Positions 44,134 to 52,721 of a DNA stretch of 64,000 nucleotides are shown one piece after another. The notes under the pieces were generated by a model. It ran no database searches and was not told where the DNA came from. It was given only the letters and a program-made list of their open reading frames with translations. How positions within the stretch are numbered: position 1 is the first letter of the stretch; each line of letters starts with the position of its first letter. Source of the DNA: Paenibacillus anaericanus (lineage in GTDB: Bacteria; Bacillota; Bacilli; Paenibacillales; Paenibacillaceae); the NCBI RefSeq assembly GCF_003994475.1, contig NZ_RZNY01000022.1, positions 1 through 64,000 on the forward strand, given 5' to 3'. The position numbers and the translations under genes are program-made.

Positions 44134-44359
44134 GCGTAAAGTCGGAGAGACTGTAATGATTGGAGATCACATCGAAGTACAAATCGTAAGTGTTGAAGGG
44201 GATCATGTGAAGTTAGGCTTTGTCGCACCAAAAGAAGTCCAAATTCTTCGTCAAGAGCTATATGAGGGCATTGTTAGTGAGAACAAGAATGCTGGTAACC
44301 AAGTGGGATTACAGCTACAAATGATCCAAATTTTAAAAGAGTTTAAGTCGGAAATATAA
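44120..44359 (+). CDS. csrA: Carbon storage/flagellin translation regulator CsrA
   Basis: CsrA is an RNA-binding dimer that blocks ribosome access on target mRNAs. The 79-residue protein starts MLVLKRKVGETVMIGD and contains GDHVKLGFVAPKEVQILRQEL, the canonical beta-strand binding face with the VxxLR-type element. In Bacillus it represses hag translation and is antagonised by FliW. Two GGA-containing hairpins in the hag leader are good targets. GGAGGG precedes the ATG within fliW. A C-terminal extension of about 15 residues is typical of Bacillales. Confidence 0.97.
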   Translation: MLVLKRKVGETVMIGDHIEVQIVSVEGDHVKLGFVAPKEVQILRQELYEGIVSENKNAGNQVGLQLQMIQILKEFKSEI

Positions 44360-44378
44360 TGAGGCGGGTGCATTGTTG

Positions 44379-44759
44379 ATGAGTGGGATAAATCGGATGA
44401 ATCGGATGGAATCAAGTGGTAATGAGTATCAACTACCCAGAACAGCATCTAATAACCCAGATTCAAATTTGCAGCCAGATCAGGCTAAATCTTCACTTCC
44501 TAGAACTTTTGATTATGAACTTCTTAATGAAGATGCACGAAATAAGGCTGACCGTGAGTTGGAGAAAGTAAATGAGGCGATTAAATCTTCGGAAAAAATG
44601 CTTCGTTTCAAGTATAACGATGAAGTAAAACAGGTTTATGTAGAGGTAATTAATCGTGAAACACAGGAAGTAGTTACTAGTTTGCCTCCAGAATTTTTAA
44701 TTGACCTATCTATAAAAATGAAAGAATTAATTGGTTTGTTTATTGATAAAAAACTATAA
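44379..44759 (+). CDS. flaG: FlaG-family flagellar protein (YvyC-like)
   Basis: The 126-residue protein has a variable polar first half and a conserved second half: MLRFKYNDEVKQVYVEVINRETQEVV, then LPPEFLIDLSIKMKELIGLF. This matches the FlaG domain of proteins that affect filament length. It sits directly upstream of fliD, as in Bacillus. ATG 44379 is placed 10 bases after GAGGCGGG; a TTG at 44373 is less likely. Confidence 0.88.
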   Translation: MSGINRMNRMESSGNEYQLPRTASNNPDSNLQPDQAKSSLPRTFDYELLNEDARNKADRELEKVNEAIKSSEKMLRFKYNDEVKQVYVEVINRETQEVVTSLPPEFLIDLSIKMKELIGLFIDKKL

Positions 44760-44782
44760 ATAATCAAGAGAGGATGAATAAA

Positions 44783-46210
44783 ATGAGTATTAGTCTTACT
44801 GGTATGGCTTCCGGTTTGAATACTGCAGAGATGGTAGAGAAACTTATGGCCTTGGAAAGAAAGTCATACGAAAAGCTGGAAAATAAACAAACATATATGA
44901 ATGATGTTAAATCTTTCTACACAGGAATTAACACTAAGCTTAGTGCACTAAGAAACGCCGCTTCTGATCTAATGCTGCGCGCTAATTACCAATTGACATC
45001 GGCAAAAAGCTCAAATGAAAGTGTGGCTCAGGTTAGTGCAGGAACATCAGTCTCTACAGGATCTTTTTTAGTTGAGGTCAGTCAATTGGCAACGCCTCAT
45101 GTCATGATGTGGGATACTGCAACTCCTGATACAGATTTTGCTGGTGGGGAAATTACTAAAACGATCAAGTTCCATTTTGAAGGTAAAGAAATTGAAATCG
45201 AAGCGAAGGGGAAAAACGCTGGCGAGCTCATGGAGAGTATTAAGACTCAGGTGAACAGTAATGCGAAAGGGCTTACTGCTGCTGTTATTAATACAAGCAC
45301 AGGCAAGAAGTTGATATTTAATGCATCAAACTCTGGATCAGACGGTAAAATAGGTTTTACTTCCGCGGAAAAGGGCGTTTATATTGAAGATAGCGAAGGT
45401 GCGTTTTCGCTTTTAGGTACCAATACACAGATTGCACCCGAAGAAGCGATTTTTAAAGTGAATGGTGTAGAAATAACCCAAGGTAGCAATGTGATAACGA
45501 ATGTTATTGATGGAGTAACGATGAACCTTACGGGTAAGGGCTCGTCTACCGTTAAGGTAAGCACGGATACCGACAAAATTACAAGTAAAGTGGAGGCTTT
45601 TATAAAAGCATACAATGATATTACTACTTCGATTAGAGATGTTATTGGAGAGAAGAAGCCATTACAAGGAGACTCTACATTACGTGATTTATCCAACCAA
45701 ATGAATCAATGGATGAACACCTTAGTTGATTTTGGGGACGGAACCGATTTTGATAAGAAGTATACAATTTCCAGTTTTGGACTGGAAATTGATAAAGGAC
45801 AGACCAAAGCAAGTTTAATGACGGGCACTATTAGTTTTGATAAAGAAAAATTTATCAATAAATTTCTTGAGGATCCGGAATTAGTGATAAGTATGTTTAA
45901 TAAAACTGTTCCTGATCTCAATAATCCTGATAATCCAGATAAATTACCTAAAGCTGTTGGCATTGCCGCTCTTTTCAAAGATAATGTTTATGCATGGAGC
46001 AAGTCTGACGGTGTTTTTGCTAGTAAAATTAAAGGTTATGATGCAGAAGTGGCATTAATAACGGATCAGATGTCTCGTTTAGATGCCAAGTTGCAAGCGA
46101 AAGAGGCGCGAATGAAGAGCCAATTTACAGCCATGGAAGTTGCATTATCTAAATTACAAAGTGAACAAACATATATGTCCAGTCAACTAAATGCTTTGAC
46201 CAAGAAATAA
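44783..46210 (+). CDS. fliD: Flagellar filament cap protein FliD
   Basis: FliD forms the cap that guides flagellin folding at the filament tip. The 475-residue protein starts with SISLTGMASGLNTAEMVEKLM, has the FliD N-terminal domain up to about residue 100, a variable beta-rich middle, and a C-terminal coiled-coil (VALITDQMSRLDAKLQAKEARM) that ends SEQTYMSSQLNALTKK. ATG 44783 is preferred because AAGAGAGG abuts the ATG at 44774. fliS, its usual co-transcribed neighbour, follows. Confidence 0.95.
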   Translation: MSISLTGMASGLNTAEMVEKLMALERKSYEKLENKQTYMNDVKSFYTGINTKLSALRNAASDLMLRANYQLTSAKSSNESVAQVSAGTSVSTGSFLVEVSQLATPHVMMWDTATPDTDFAGGEITKTIKFHFEGKEIEIEAKGKNAGELMESIKTQVNSNAKGLTAAVINTSTGKKLIFNASNSGSDGKIGFTSAEKGVYIEDSEGAFSLLGTNTQIAPEEAIFKVNGVEITQGSNVITNVIDGVTMNLTGKGSSTVKVSTDTDKITSKVEAFIKAYNDITTSIRDVIGEKKPLQGDSTLRDLSNQMNQWMNTLVDFGDGTDFDKKYTISSFGLEIDKGQTKASLMTGTISFDKEKFINKFLEDPELVISMFNKTVPDLNNPDNPDKLPKAVGIAALFKDNVYAWSKSDGVFASKIKGYDAEVALITDQMSRLDAKLQAKEARMKSQFTAMEVALSKLQSEQTYMSSQLNALTKK

Positions 46211-46233
46211 TGAGTGCAAAGGGATGAAACGAT

Positions 46234-46623
46234 ATGCAAATGCCATATCAGACGGGGTACAAAGCTTACCAACGGAACAAGTATGAGACTGCTTCTCCGC
46301 ATAGGTTGATCCTAATGCTCTTCAATGGGGCAATCCAGTTTGTTAATCAAGCTCAAACGGCAATATCTGAAGGGAATAATACGGAAGGACATCGGCTTAT
46401 TCTAAGAACCCAGGATATCATTTATGAGTTGATTTCCTCACTAAAAGAGGATCAAGGCGGAGAAATCGCCAAAAATCTTAAAGGCATCTATTTGTATATT
46501 ATTGATAGACTTGTTCAGGCTAACTTGAATAAACAAATTGATTACCTGGTAGAAGTTAATGCATTGTTAAGTGATCTCAAGAGTGCCTGGGAACAGATTG
46601 GAAAGGAGGGTACTCTTGGATAG
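46234..46623 (+). CDS. fliS: Flagellin-specific chaperone FliS
   Basis: FliS binds flagellin in the cytosol, preventing early polymerisation. The 129-residue helical protein starts YQTGYKAYQRNKYETASPHR and continues LILMLFNGAIQFVNQA, close to the family consensus with the conserved Tyr and Leu residues of the flagellin-binding groove. The C-terminal helix ends LLSDLKSAWEQIGKE. AAAGGGATG precedes the ATG. Its end overlaps the TTG start of the next gene. Confidence 0.95.
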   Translation: MQMPYQTGYKAYQRNKYETASPHRLILMLFNGAIQFVNQAQTAISEGNNTEGHRLILRTQDIIYELISSLKEDQGGEIAKNLKGIYLYIIDRLVQANLNKQIDYLVEVNALLSDLKSAWEQIGKEGTLG

Positions 46624-47035
46624 ACAAAGATCTGAATTGTTAGAACGGCGAAACCAAAGGTATGTAGAACTACTGAATATATCTAAACGTCAGGTTCATC
46701 ATGTTCATAACGAAGATTGGCTTGAAGATCTGGATGGATTTTTAGCATTAATGGGAGAATGGGCTATGGTCCGTCAGGAATTGGACAAATTAAATGAACA
46801 AATCGTAGTTGAAGGGCTATCACCTAACGAGTTGGAAAACTATAATGAGGCTATTAGACCTTCTGTTATTGAAGCGATGGATAATCAGCAATTTGTTGAG
46901 CAAAAATTCCAAGATCAATTCCTTGAACTGTCAAAATCCATGAAATCAGTACGAGATCAACAAACAGTTCTTCAGGCTTATTATGGTACCAGAAGGACAG
47001 AATTTGAACCTATTTATTTTGATGAAAAAAAATAA
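46616..47035 (+). CDS. fliT: FliT-like flagellar chaperone
   Basis: The 139-residue, strongly helical, charged protein follows fliS, the position of fliT (a chaperone for FliD) in Bacillus. Sequence similarity is low, as is usual for FliT. AAGGAGGG (46603-46610) points to TTG 46616, which overlaps the fliS stop by 8 bases. The first residues are DRQRSELLERRNQRY; two long helices and a hydrophobic heptad pattern follow. The name is positional. Confidence 0.65.
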   Translation: MDRQRSELLERRNQRYVELLNISKRQVHHVHNEDWLEDLDGFLALMGEWAMVRQELDKLNEQIVVEGLSPNELENYNEAIRPSVIEAMDNQQFVEQKFQDQFLELSKSMKSVRDQQTVLQAYYGTRRTEFEPIYFDEKK

Positions 47036-47051
47036 TTTTTCTTTTAAATAC

Positions 47052-47081
47052 TATTCATAGTTTTAAAGATGCAACCGATAT
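47052..47081 (+). promoter_or_regulatory. SigD-type promoter of hag
   Basis: TATTCATA (47052-47059) and ACCGATAT (47074-47081) are spaced as in the flgM site. The -10 is one base from GCCGATAT. Predicted transcription start is near 47087-47089, at the beginning of the CsrA hairpin. Confidence 0.72.
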
Positions 47082-47085
47082 AGTA

Positions 47086-47133
47086 ATTAGGTCACAAGGA
47101 TGTGACTAATCTAAAACAATCATGGAGGATGAT
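47086..47133 (+). promoter_or_regulatory. Two CsrA-binding hairpins in the hag leader
   Basis: Hairpin 1: ATTA-(G bulge)-GTCACA pairs with TGTGAC-TAAT, loop AGGA (47097-47100). It contains ACAAGGATGT, matching ten positions of the CsrA selection consensus ACARGGAUGU. Hairpin 2: ATCAT (47119-47123) and ATGAT (47129-47133) close a GGAGG loop that is the Shine-Dalgarno sequence of hag. Binding of a CsrA dimer across both would block translation. This parallels the two sites described in the B. subtilis hag leader. Confidence 0.75.
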
Positions 47134-47137
47134 AAGT

Positions 47138-47953
47138 ATGTCGATGTACATTAACACTAACGTTGCAGCTCTTAACGCACACCGTAATTTGGGTTCCAAC
47201 AACACTCAAATGGGTAAAACAATGGAAAAGCTTTCCTCAGGTTTCCGGATTAACCGCGCTGCAGACGATGCTGCGGGTCTAGCAATCTCTGAGAAAATGC
47301 GTTTCCAAATTAATGGTTTGAACCAAGCTTCTCGGAACGCACAAGATGGCGTTTCCTTGCTACAAACGGCTGAGGGTGCTCTGACAGAAGTTCACTCGAT
47401 GTTGCAACGTTTGAATACGCTGGCTAACCAATCTGCTACTGGTACTTATGCTTCTGCAGACCGCGGTGCTCTTCAACAAGAAGTTACCCAACTTTTGAGT
47501 GAAATCAACAACATTGCTAACTCTACTAATTTCAATGGTATTGATCTGTTGAAAGGCACTGGTAAAGTGAGTTTCCAAATTGGAGTAGACAAAACAAACA
47601 CGTTGACAGCAACTCTTAAGAGTATGAAAACTTCTTCTTTGAAAATCTCCAGCTTGAGTATTTCTACTCAAACTAAGGCTCGGAGTGCACTTGCTCTAAT
47701 TAAATCTGCAATTAACACAGTTTCTGATCAACGTGCTAAATTTGGTGCTATCCAAAACCGTCTTGAGCATACGATCAACAACTTGGGTGTGACTTCCGAA
47801 AACTTAGCTGCTTCCGAGTCCCGTGTGCGTAATGCTGACATGGCTAAAGAAATGACAGAATTCACACGTAACCAAATCTTGGTACAAGCGGGTACTGCAA
47901 TGTTGGCACAAGCTAACTCTGCACCACAATCCGTGCTGAAATTGCTCGGTTAA
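47138..47953 (+). CDS. hag: Flagellin (Hag)
   Basis: Flagellin is the filament subunit. The 271-residue protein has the conserved N-terminal domain (MYINTNVAALNAHRNLG..., KLSSGFRINRAADDAAGLAIS) and the C-terminal domain (TSENLAASESRVRNADMAKEM...QAGTAMLAQANSAPQSVLKLL). The middle is very short, so the surface-exposed D2/D3 domains are largely missing. It has Ser and Thr residues between about 150 and 200 that could carry the sugar made by the downstream operon. ATG 47138 is used; ATG 47144 is an alternative. Codon use is strongly biased, as in highly expressed genes. Confidence 0.97.
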   Translation: MSMYINTNVAALNAHRNLGSNNTQMGKTMEKLSSGFRINRAADDAAGLAISEKMRFQINGLNQASRNAQDGVSLLQTAEGALTEVHSMLQRLNTLANQSATGTYASADRGALQQEVTQLLSEINNIANSTNFNGIDLLKGTGKVSFQIGVDKTNTLTATLKSMKTSSLKISSLSISTQTKARSALALIKSAINTVSDQRAKFGAIQNRLEHTINNLGVTSENLAASESRVRNADMAKEMTEFTRNQILVQAGTAMLAQANSAPQSVLKLLG

Positions 47954-47982
47954 TACAAAAAGGAATACTGGTATTAATGTAG

Positions 47983-48008
47983 CCTCCGCTCTTAGAGCGG
48001 GGGTTTTT
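47983..48008 (+). terminator. Terminator after hag
   Basis: CCTCCGCT (47983-47990) pairs with AGCGGGGG (47996-48003), followed by TTTTT (48004-48008). The next SigD-type promoter begins three bases downstream. Confidence 0.9.
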
Positions 48009-48010
48009 GC

Positions 48011-48040
48011 TATTCAATTATGCTATGCTAAAACCGATAT
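48011..48040 (+). promoter_or_regulatory. SigD-type promoter of the flagellin glycosylation operon
   Basis: TATTCAAT at 48011-48018 and ACCGATAT at 48033-48040 have exactly the same 30-base layout as the hag and flgM sites. It lies 35 bases before the first gene of the glycosylation operon and would make sugar modification part of the SigD regulon. Confidence 0.65.
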
Positions 48041-48074
48041 TAATATTAATGATAATGTAAAGGGATGAAGTGAT

Positions 48075-48680
48075 ATGGATATATATAAAGACGGAAAATG
48101 CGTGCCAAATACAATAGAAAATGTACAGGAATTGGATCGATTCTGGGTGGAAATGACTAAAAAAATTTCAGAAAGTACTCGTTATATTAAAGTTGTTGAA
48201 ATTAATGAAATCCCTTTTTACGATGGTTATGAATTTCAGATTGTTCAGCAATTTGATGAAATCCGATCATTACATGTCTTTACAATTTCAGCACAGGAAA
48301 GCTTGAATGAGACACTGGATAGTATCATTAATTACAGTGCTAAAGTACTAGTTAGTTTACCTGAAATATACCGTCCACTATATGCTGAGTTGGAACAAGA
48401 ACATTGGGAGCAATTGTTCGCTTTGCTTGAAGGTATGGAATGGATGGTACAAGCTATTGAATTCAGTGTAATTCTGATAGATCAGACTCATCAGAATGAA
48501 TCGGCAAATACAATTTTACAAAATATACAGCTGGGACTTCAAGAGCATTTTGTAATCATGGATCAGTTATTAAAGGAAGAAGATTTAATTGGTTTTGGTG
48601 ACATGTTACAGTATGAGATTGAACCGCTATTGACAGAGTTAACTCGAATCGAGGTAGCAGGTGAAGACGTTGTACAATAA
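48075..48680 (+). CDS. Unknown acidic helical protein, first gene of the glycosylation operon
   Basis: The 201-residue protein is rich in Glu, Leu and Ile, with no membrane segment or signal peptide. It looks mainly helical from about residue 70 (for example ALLEGMEWMVQAIEFSV). An N-terminal part (RYIKVVEINEIPFYDGYEFQI) may form beta strands. I do not recognise the family. It starts after AAAGGGATG and overlaps the next gene by 20 bases, so the two are probably translationally coupled. The context suggests a partner or specificity factor of the Maf glycosyltransferase. Confidence 0.75.
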   Translation: MDIYKDGKCVPNTIENVQELDRFWVEMTKKISESTRYIKVVEINEIPFYDGYEFQIVQQFDEIRSLHVFTISAQESLNETLDSIINYSAKVLVSLPEIYRPLYAELEQEHWEQLFALLEGMEWMVQAIEFSVILIDQTHQNESANTILQNIQLGLQEHFVIMDQLLKEEDLIGFGDMLQYEIEPLLTELTRIEVAGEDVVQ

Positions 48681-50550
48681 TTACAAGCAAAATCTTGCCT
48701 TCTTAAAGTCGAATTATCCTAACATTTATCAATTTGCAAAACAAAGAAAACCGGATTTGAATAAATATAACATTGTTGATACCCGCAATGGTGAAAAGAA
48801 CATAATAGTAAAAAACACATCCTCAGAATATGGGATTCACAGTAAGTATAATCCTTCTAACGAAGCGAAAATGTGGGTGGATTCAATAGCACATGAGGTT
48901 GAACGAGTCCATAGTATTTTAATATTTGGGTTTGGACTTGGTTATCACATAGAAAAGTTTTTAGAGAGATATCCTGATAAAACCATCTATATTTATGAGC
49001 CTGATGAAAGCTTGTTCGCAGCCGTGCTTGAGGCGAGAAATATTGAGGGATTACTGGATCATCGGAAGATAGGAATACTTGCAGTTGGAAGTGAAGAATC
49101 TATTCGTTATGGTTTGGTTAACAATATTGCTTTTCAGGTTAAGGACTCTTTTTCTTTTCAGGTACTTCCAATTTATAATAGAATGTATCGTGAACTTGTA
49201 TCAGAACTAAGAGAAAACACAGAAATGCTAATTTTGAATTATCGATCTAACCTTGCAACTGTGATTTATTACCAGTATGAATGGATTGAGAACATCCTTT
49301 ATAACATGGATAAGGTTATTACAACTCCCTCCTTGTCCGGCATAAATGGTGCTTGTACAGATATCCCAGCTATTGTAGTAGGATCTGGTCCTTCTCTTAA
49401 AGAAGATATTGAATATTTAAGGAGGTTAAAATCTCATTGCTTAATTATTGCAGCCGGATCAAGCTTACAGGCACTACTGCATGAAGGAATAGAACCTCAT
49501 TTAGTTGTGTCAATTGATGGTGGTGAACCCAACTACTTAGTATTCAAAGATCTTGATGTATCCGAAATTCCTTTTGTGTTTGGTACAACAATAAAGCACA
49601 CAATTCTAGAGAACAGAGAGGGTACATTTATTCATCTTCTTCTTGATTTAGATCTAATAGGCATGCATCTTCTTCAATCGCAAACTGATGAGCCAGTTTT
49701 TCAAACTAATTCAACTGTTACAGGAACTTGCATTCAGATCGCAAATTATTTTAATTGTTCTCAAATCATTTTGATGGGACAAGATCTATCGTATCCGAAT
49801 AATCAATACTACACTGTAGGTGTAAATCATGTTACCCCTGAACAAAAGCAACAGACCCTAGATAGTGCAACTGAAGAAATTCCCAATGTTGTCGGAGGAA
49901 TGAATTCAACCACCAAAAAGATGCTTAATACACTACGCGATATGGAACATTTGATAGGGCTCATCCCAGAAATGGAAGTTATTAACACTTCAAAAATGGG
50001 TGCACAAATCAAGGGGACGATTTATCGCAGTATAGAAGAAGTCTATGAAGTAAATAAGCATCGGTACTTAGAAATCGATTGGTTCAAAAGATTACTTGAT
50101 ACACAACTTTCTTTCTATACAACCACAGAGAGGGAAAAGATTTATTCAAAAATTAAGTCAACAAGAATCGAAGTTCGAAAGATTGAGAATAAACTTCAAA
50201 AGTTAGGTGGTAAGATGGTTGACCTACATTTATCATTGAACTCATCCGAAAAAAAAATCGATACGCTCTTAATTGATGTGGATAGGTTATGGAAATGGAT
50301 CGCGGGGCGCAAAGTATTTGAGGAGGTTTATTTTTTTCCATTACAGGCTCATGTGAGCGTGTATATGCGCCAGTTACCTGATATCGTTAATGAGAAGGAC
50401 TCCAATCGTAAAGGAGAGGCTATTGTTACTCATCTAGGAGGACTTGTTAAAGAAATGATAGCTTTGACACCTTATTTACTAAAAGGTTTTGATGAAGCAA
50501 TTAAGCGGATAAACGATCGGGAAGTCTCATTACTATCAAAGGAGAACTAA
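48661..50550 (+). CDS. Maf family motility-associated flagellin glycosyltransferase (DUF115)
   Basis: Maf proteins transfer nonulosonic acids from CMP-sugars to Ser/Thr of flagellin in the cytoplasm. The 629-residue protein has an N-terminal region with SILIFGFGLGYHIEKFLE and YIYEPDESLFAAVL. The central DUF115 domain has the hallmark VVGSGPSLKEDIEYLR (about residues 239-254), VVSIDGGEPNY, and QIILMGQDLSYPNNQYY. A helical C-terminal domain follows. It starts with GTG and is second in the operon driven by a SigD-type promoter right after hag. Confidence 0.92.
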   Translation: MKTLYNNYKQNLAFLKSNYPNIYQFAKQRKPDLNKYNIVDTRNGEKNIIVKNTSSEYGIHSKYNPSNEAKMWVDSIAHEVERVHSILIFGFGLGYHIEKFLERYPDKTIYIYEPDESLFAAVLEARNIEGLLDHRKIGILAVGSEESIRYGLVNNIAFQVKDSFSFQVLPIYNRMYRELVSELRENTEMLILNYRSNLATVIYYQYEWIENILYNMDKVITTPSLSGINGACTDIPAIVVGSGPSLKEDIEYLRRLKSHCLIIAAGSSLQALLHEGIEPHLVVSIDGGEPNYLVFKDLDVSEIPFVFGTTIKHTILENREGTFIHLLLDLDLIGMHLLQSQTDEPVFQTNSTVTGTCIQIANYFNCSQIILMGQDLSYPNNQYYTVGVNHVTPEQKQQTLDSATEEIPNVVGGMNSTTKKMLNTLRDMEHLIGLIPEMEVINTSKMGAQIKGTIYRSIEEVYEVNKHRYLEIDWFKRLLDTQLSFYTTTEREKIYSKIKSTRIEVRKIENKLQKLGGKMVDLHLSLNSSEKKIDTLLIDVDRLWKWIAGRKVFEEVYFFPLQAHVSVYMRQLPDIVNEKDSNRKGEAIVTHLGGLVKEMIALTPYLLKGFDEAIKRINDREVSLLSKEN

Positions 50551-50551
50551 C

Positions 50552-51586
50552 ATGACGGGATTCTACACAGGTAAAAAGGTGCTCATTATCGGAGGAACAG
50601 GAACCATTGGTCAGAGTCTACTTCAATTTATCTTGAAGGATTCTCCCTCAGTTGTGAGATTATTTAGTCGTGACGAATATAAACAGTTTCAATTACAACA
50701 GGAATATAAAGAATATGATAATATTCGATATTTAATAGGTGATGTGCGGGATTATAACAGATTAGAACGTGCTATGCAGGACGTAGACTTTGTATTTCAC
50801 ACAGCTGCCATGAAGCATGTTCCTGCTTGTGAGTATAATCCGTTTGAAGCAGTACAGACCAATGTGATTGGAACTCAAAATGTTATACAGGCTGCATTGG
50901 CGTGTAGTGTAAAAAAGGTAGTATTCACCAGTACAGACAAAGCTATATCTCCAACCAACACGTATGGGGCTTCTAAACTAATGGCTGAAAGGCTGATCTC
51001 GGCTGCACAATTTCAGGCGGGATCCAAAAATACCATTTTTTCCGCAGTTCGATTTGGTAATGTGATGGGATCTAGGGGCTCAGTTATTCCACTTTTCCAA
51101 TGGCAAATTAAAGAGAAGCGTAGGTTGACTGTTACATGCAAGGAAATGACACGCTTTATGATGAGTTTAAAACAGGCTACTGAGTTAACAAGCAAAGCAA
51201 TGCAAATTGCAAAGGGTGGAGAAATATTTGTGTTGAAGATGCCCGTCATCCAATTAGCCGATTTAGTGGAGCTTATTGTCAAAGATTCAGTCGATAAATT
51301 AGGGATGATGGCTGAAGAAATTAAAATTGAGGAAATTGGAATAAGGCCAGGGGAGAGAATGTATGAGGAATTAATGACTGAAGAGGAAGCAAACAATGCT
51401 TACGAGACAAATGATATGTTTATACTCCCTCACCCATTCTTGAAAAATCACGAAGATATTTATTCGAATGTTAATAAGGCAGAATGTAGAAGCTACAGTT
51501 CTCATACACAGCAGCCGATTAACCAATGTGAGTTATACTCCTTGCTCGTGGAAGAGAAATTATTACTTAATATTTCTAGCATGTAA
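50552..51586 (+). CDS. pseB: UDP-GlcNAc 4,6-dehydratase (inverting), PseB
   Basis: PseB starts pseudaminic acid synthesis by converting UDP-GlcNAc to a 4-keto-6-deoxy-L-arabino-hexulose. The 344-residue short-chain dehydrogenase-fold protein has the NAD loop GGTGTIGQSLLQ, the catalytic segment STDKAISPTNTYGASKLMAE (Tyr and Lys), and RFGNVMGSRGSVIPLFQ, as in PseB/FlaA1-type enzymes. The C-terminal 30 residues are less conserved. AAAGGAGAA precedes the ATG. PseC, its partner aminotransferase, lies at the operon's end. Confidence 0.92.
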   Translation: MTGFYTGKKVLIIGGTGTIGQSLLQFILKDSPSVVRLFSRDEYKQFQLQQEYKEYDNIRYLIGDVRDYNRLERAMQDVDFVFHTAAMKHVPACEYNPFEAVQTNVIGTQNVIQAALACSVKKVVFTSTDKAISPTNTYGASKLMAERLISAAQFQAGSKNTIFSAVRFGNVMGSRGSVIPLFQWQIKEKRRLTVTCKEMTRFMMSLKQATELTSKAMQIAKGGEIFVLKMPVIQLADLVELIVKDSVDKLGMMAEEIKIEEIGIRPGERMYEELMTEEEANNAYETNDMFILPHPFLKNHEDIYSNVNKAECRSYSSHTQQPINQCELYSLLVEEKLLLNISSM

Positions 51587-51603
51587 CTGTGAGGTTCGTA
51601 TAT

Positions 51604-52680
51604 ATGCTCAATATATCACTTTGTATGATTGTTAAGAATGAACAGCAAAACTTAATGAGATGTCTTGAAAGCGTCCGATCAATAGTTAGTGAAATAATTG
51701 TAGTTGATACCGGATCGACAGACAAAACTAAAGAAATTGCAAGCCTTTTTGGAGCACAGGTAATCGATTACACATGGAATGATGACTTTTCTGCTGCGAG
51801 AAATGTAGCCATTGAGGGAGCCCTCGGAGAATGGGTTTTAGTTTTAGATGCAGATGAGTATGTTGTAAACGTTAATACTTCAATGCTTCAAGCATTTTTT
51901 TTGAATAATAAATTATCACAAATAGGTACAATTGAAATACAAAGTCGTTTTTTGCAGGGGGATATTGAAAATACTGCGGTTCATCATATATCACGATTAT
52001 TTCCCGCAGGCATCAGTTATACGGGGCGTATTCATGAACAATTGAACACTAACTTGCCAAGAGTAAGTACCGGGATTGTATTAAAGCATGAAGGTTATTA
52101 TGAAACAAATAAGGCTGAAAGAAATTTAAGGCTTCTTCATAAAGCTTTAGAAGCTGATCCTGGTGATAATTATTATTTGTTCCAAATTGCTCGACAGTAT
52201 CGTGGTTGTTCTCAATCTGAGCGGGCGCTGAATTATATTGAAAAGTGTTATAGCACTTTGAATGGACAAGAGGCATATGCAGCCGAAGCAGGTATTGAGT
52301 ATCTATATATCCTTATGGAAAACAGAAGATTGCAAGAGGCGGTATCTGTTATCCAAAAGCAACATACTTTTCTTGAAAATATGGCAGATTACTATTTAGT
52401 TTGTGGACTCATATACACCAAGATAGGAATGGACCAAATAGTTGATGCTATATCTTATGTGCCTCTAATTGAACAGTGTTATTTAAAGTGTCTCTCGTTA
52501 GGGAAGAAGGGTGGGAGAGAGATTGTAAAGGGCACAGCTACCTTCATTGCGGCGTATAATCTGGGTGCTTTTTATGAAGCCAAAGGAGATATAATAAGAG
52601 CTAAGTACAATTATAGGCGGTCTGCAGAATATGGATATGATCCAGCTACAAACAGATTGAAAGAGTTGGAGAAGTTGTAA
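51604..52680 (+). CDS. GT2 glycosyltransferase with TPR-like C-terminus
   Basis: The 358-residue protein has a GT-A domain (LCMIVKNEQQNLMRCLESV, VDTGSTDKTKEIA, WVLVLDADEYVV with the DxD motif) followed from about residue 170 by TPR-like helical repeats (YYLFQIARQYRGCSQSERALNYIEKCY). This family extends or modifies sugars on surface or flagellar glycans. The ATG at 51604 follows GTGAGG; a GTG at 51589 overlaps that signal. It may transfer a second sugar to flagellin or its carrier, but the substrate is unknown. Confidence 0.8.
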   Translation: MLNISLCMIVKNEQQNLMRCLESVRSIVSEIIVVDTGSTDKTKEIASLFGAQVIDYTWNDDFSAARNVAIEGALGEWVLVLDADEYVVNVNTSMLQAFFLNNKLSQIGTIEIQSRFLQGDIENTAVHHISRLFPAGISYTGRIHEQLNTNLPRVSTGIVLKHEGYYETNKAERNLRLLHKALEADPGDNYYLFQIARQYRGCSQSERALNYIEKCYSTLNGQEAYAAEAGIEYLYILMENRRLQEAVSVIQKQHTFLENMADYYLVCGLIYTKIGMDQIVDAISYVPLIEQCYLKCLSLGKKGGREIVKGTATFIAAYNLGAFYEAKGDIIRAKYNYRRSAEYGYDPATNRLKELEKL

Positions 52681-52721
52681 TATCTTCGGATGTTTTAGTA
52701 GTACTAATGGGAGGGACAGAT

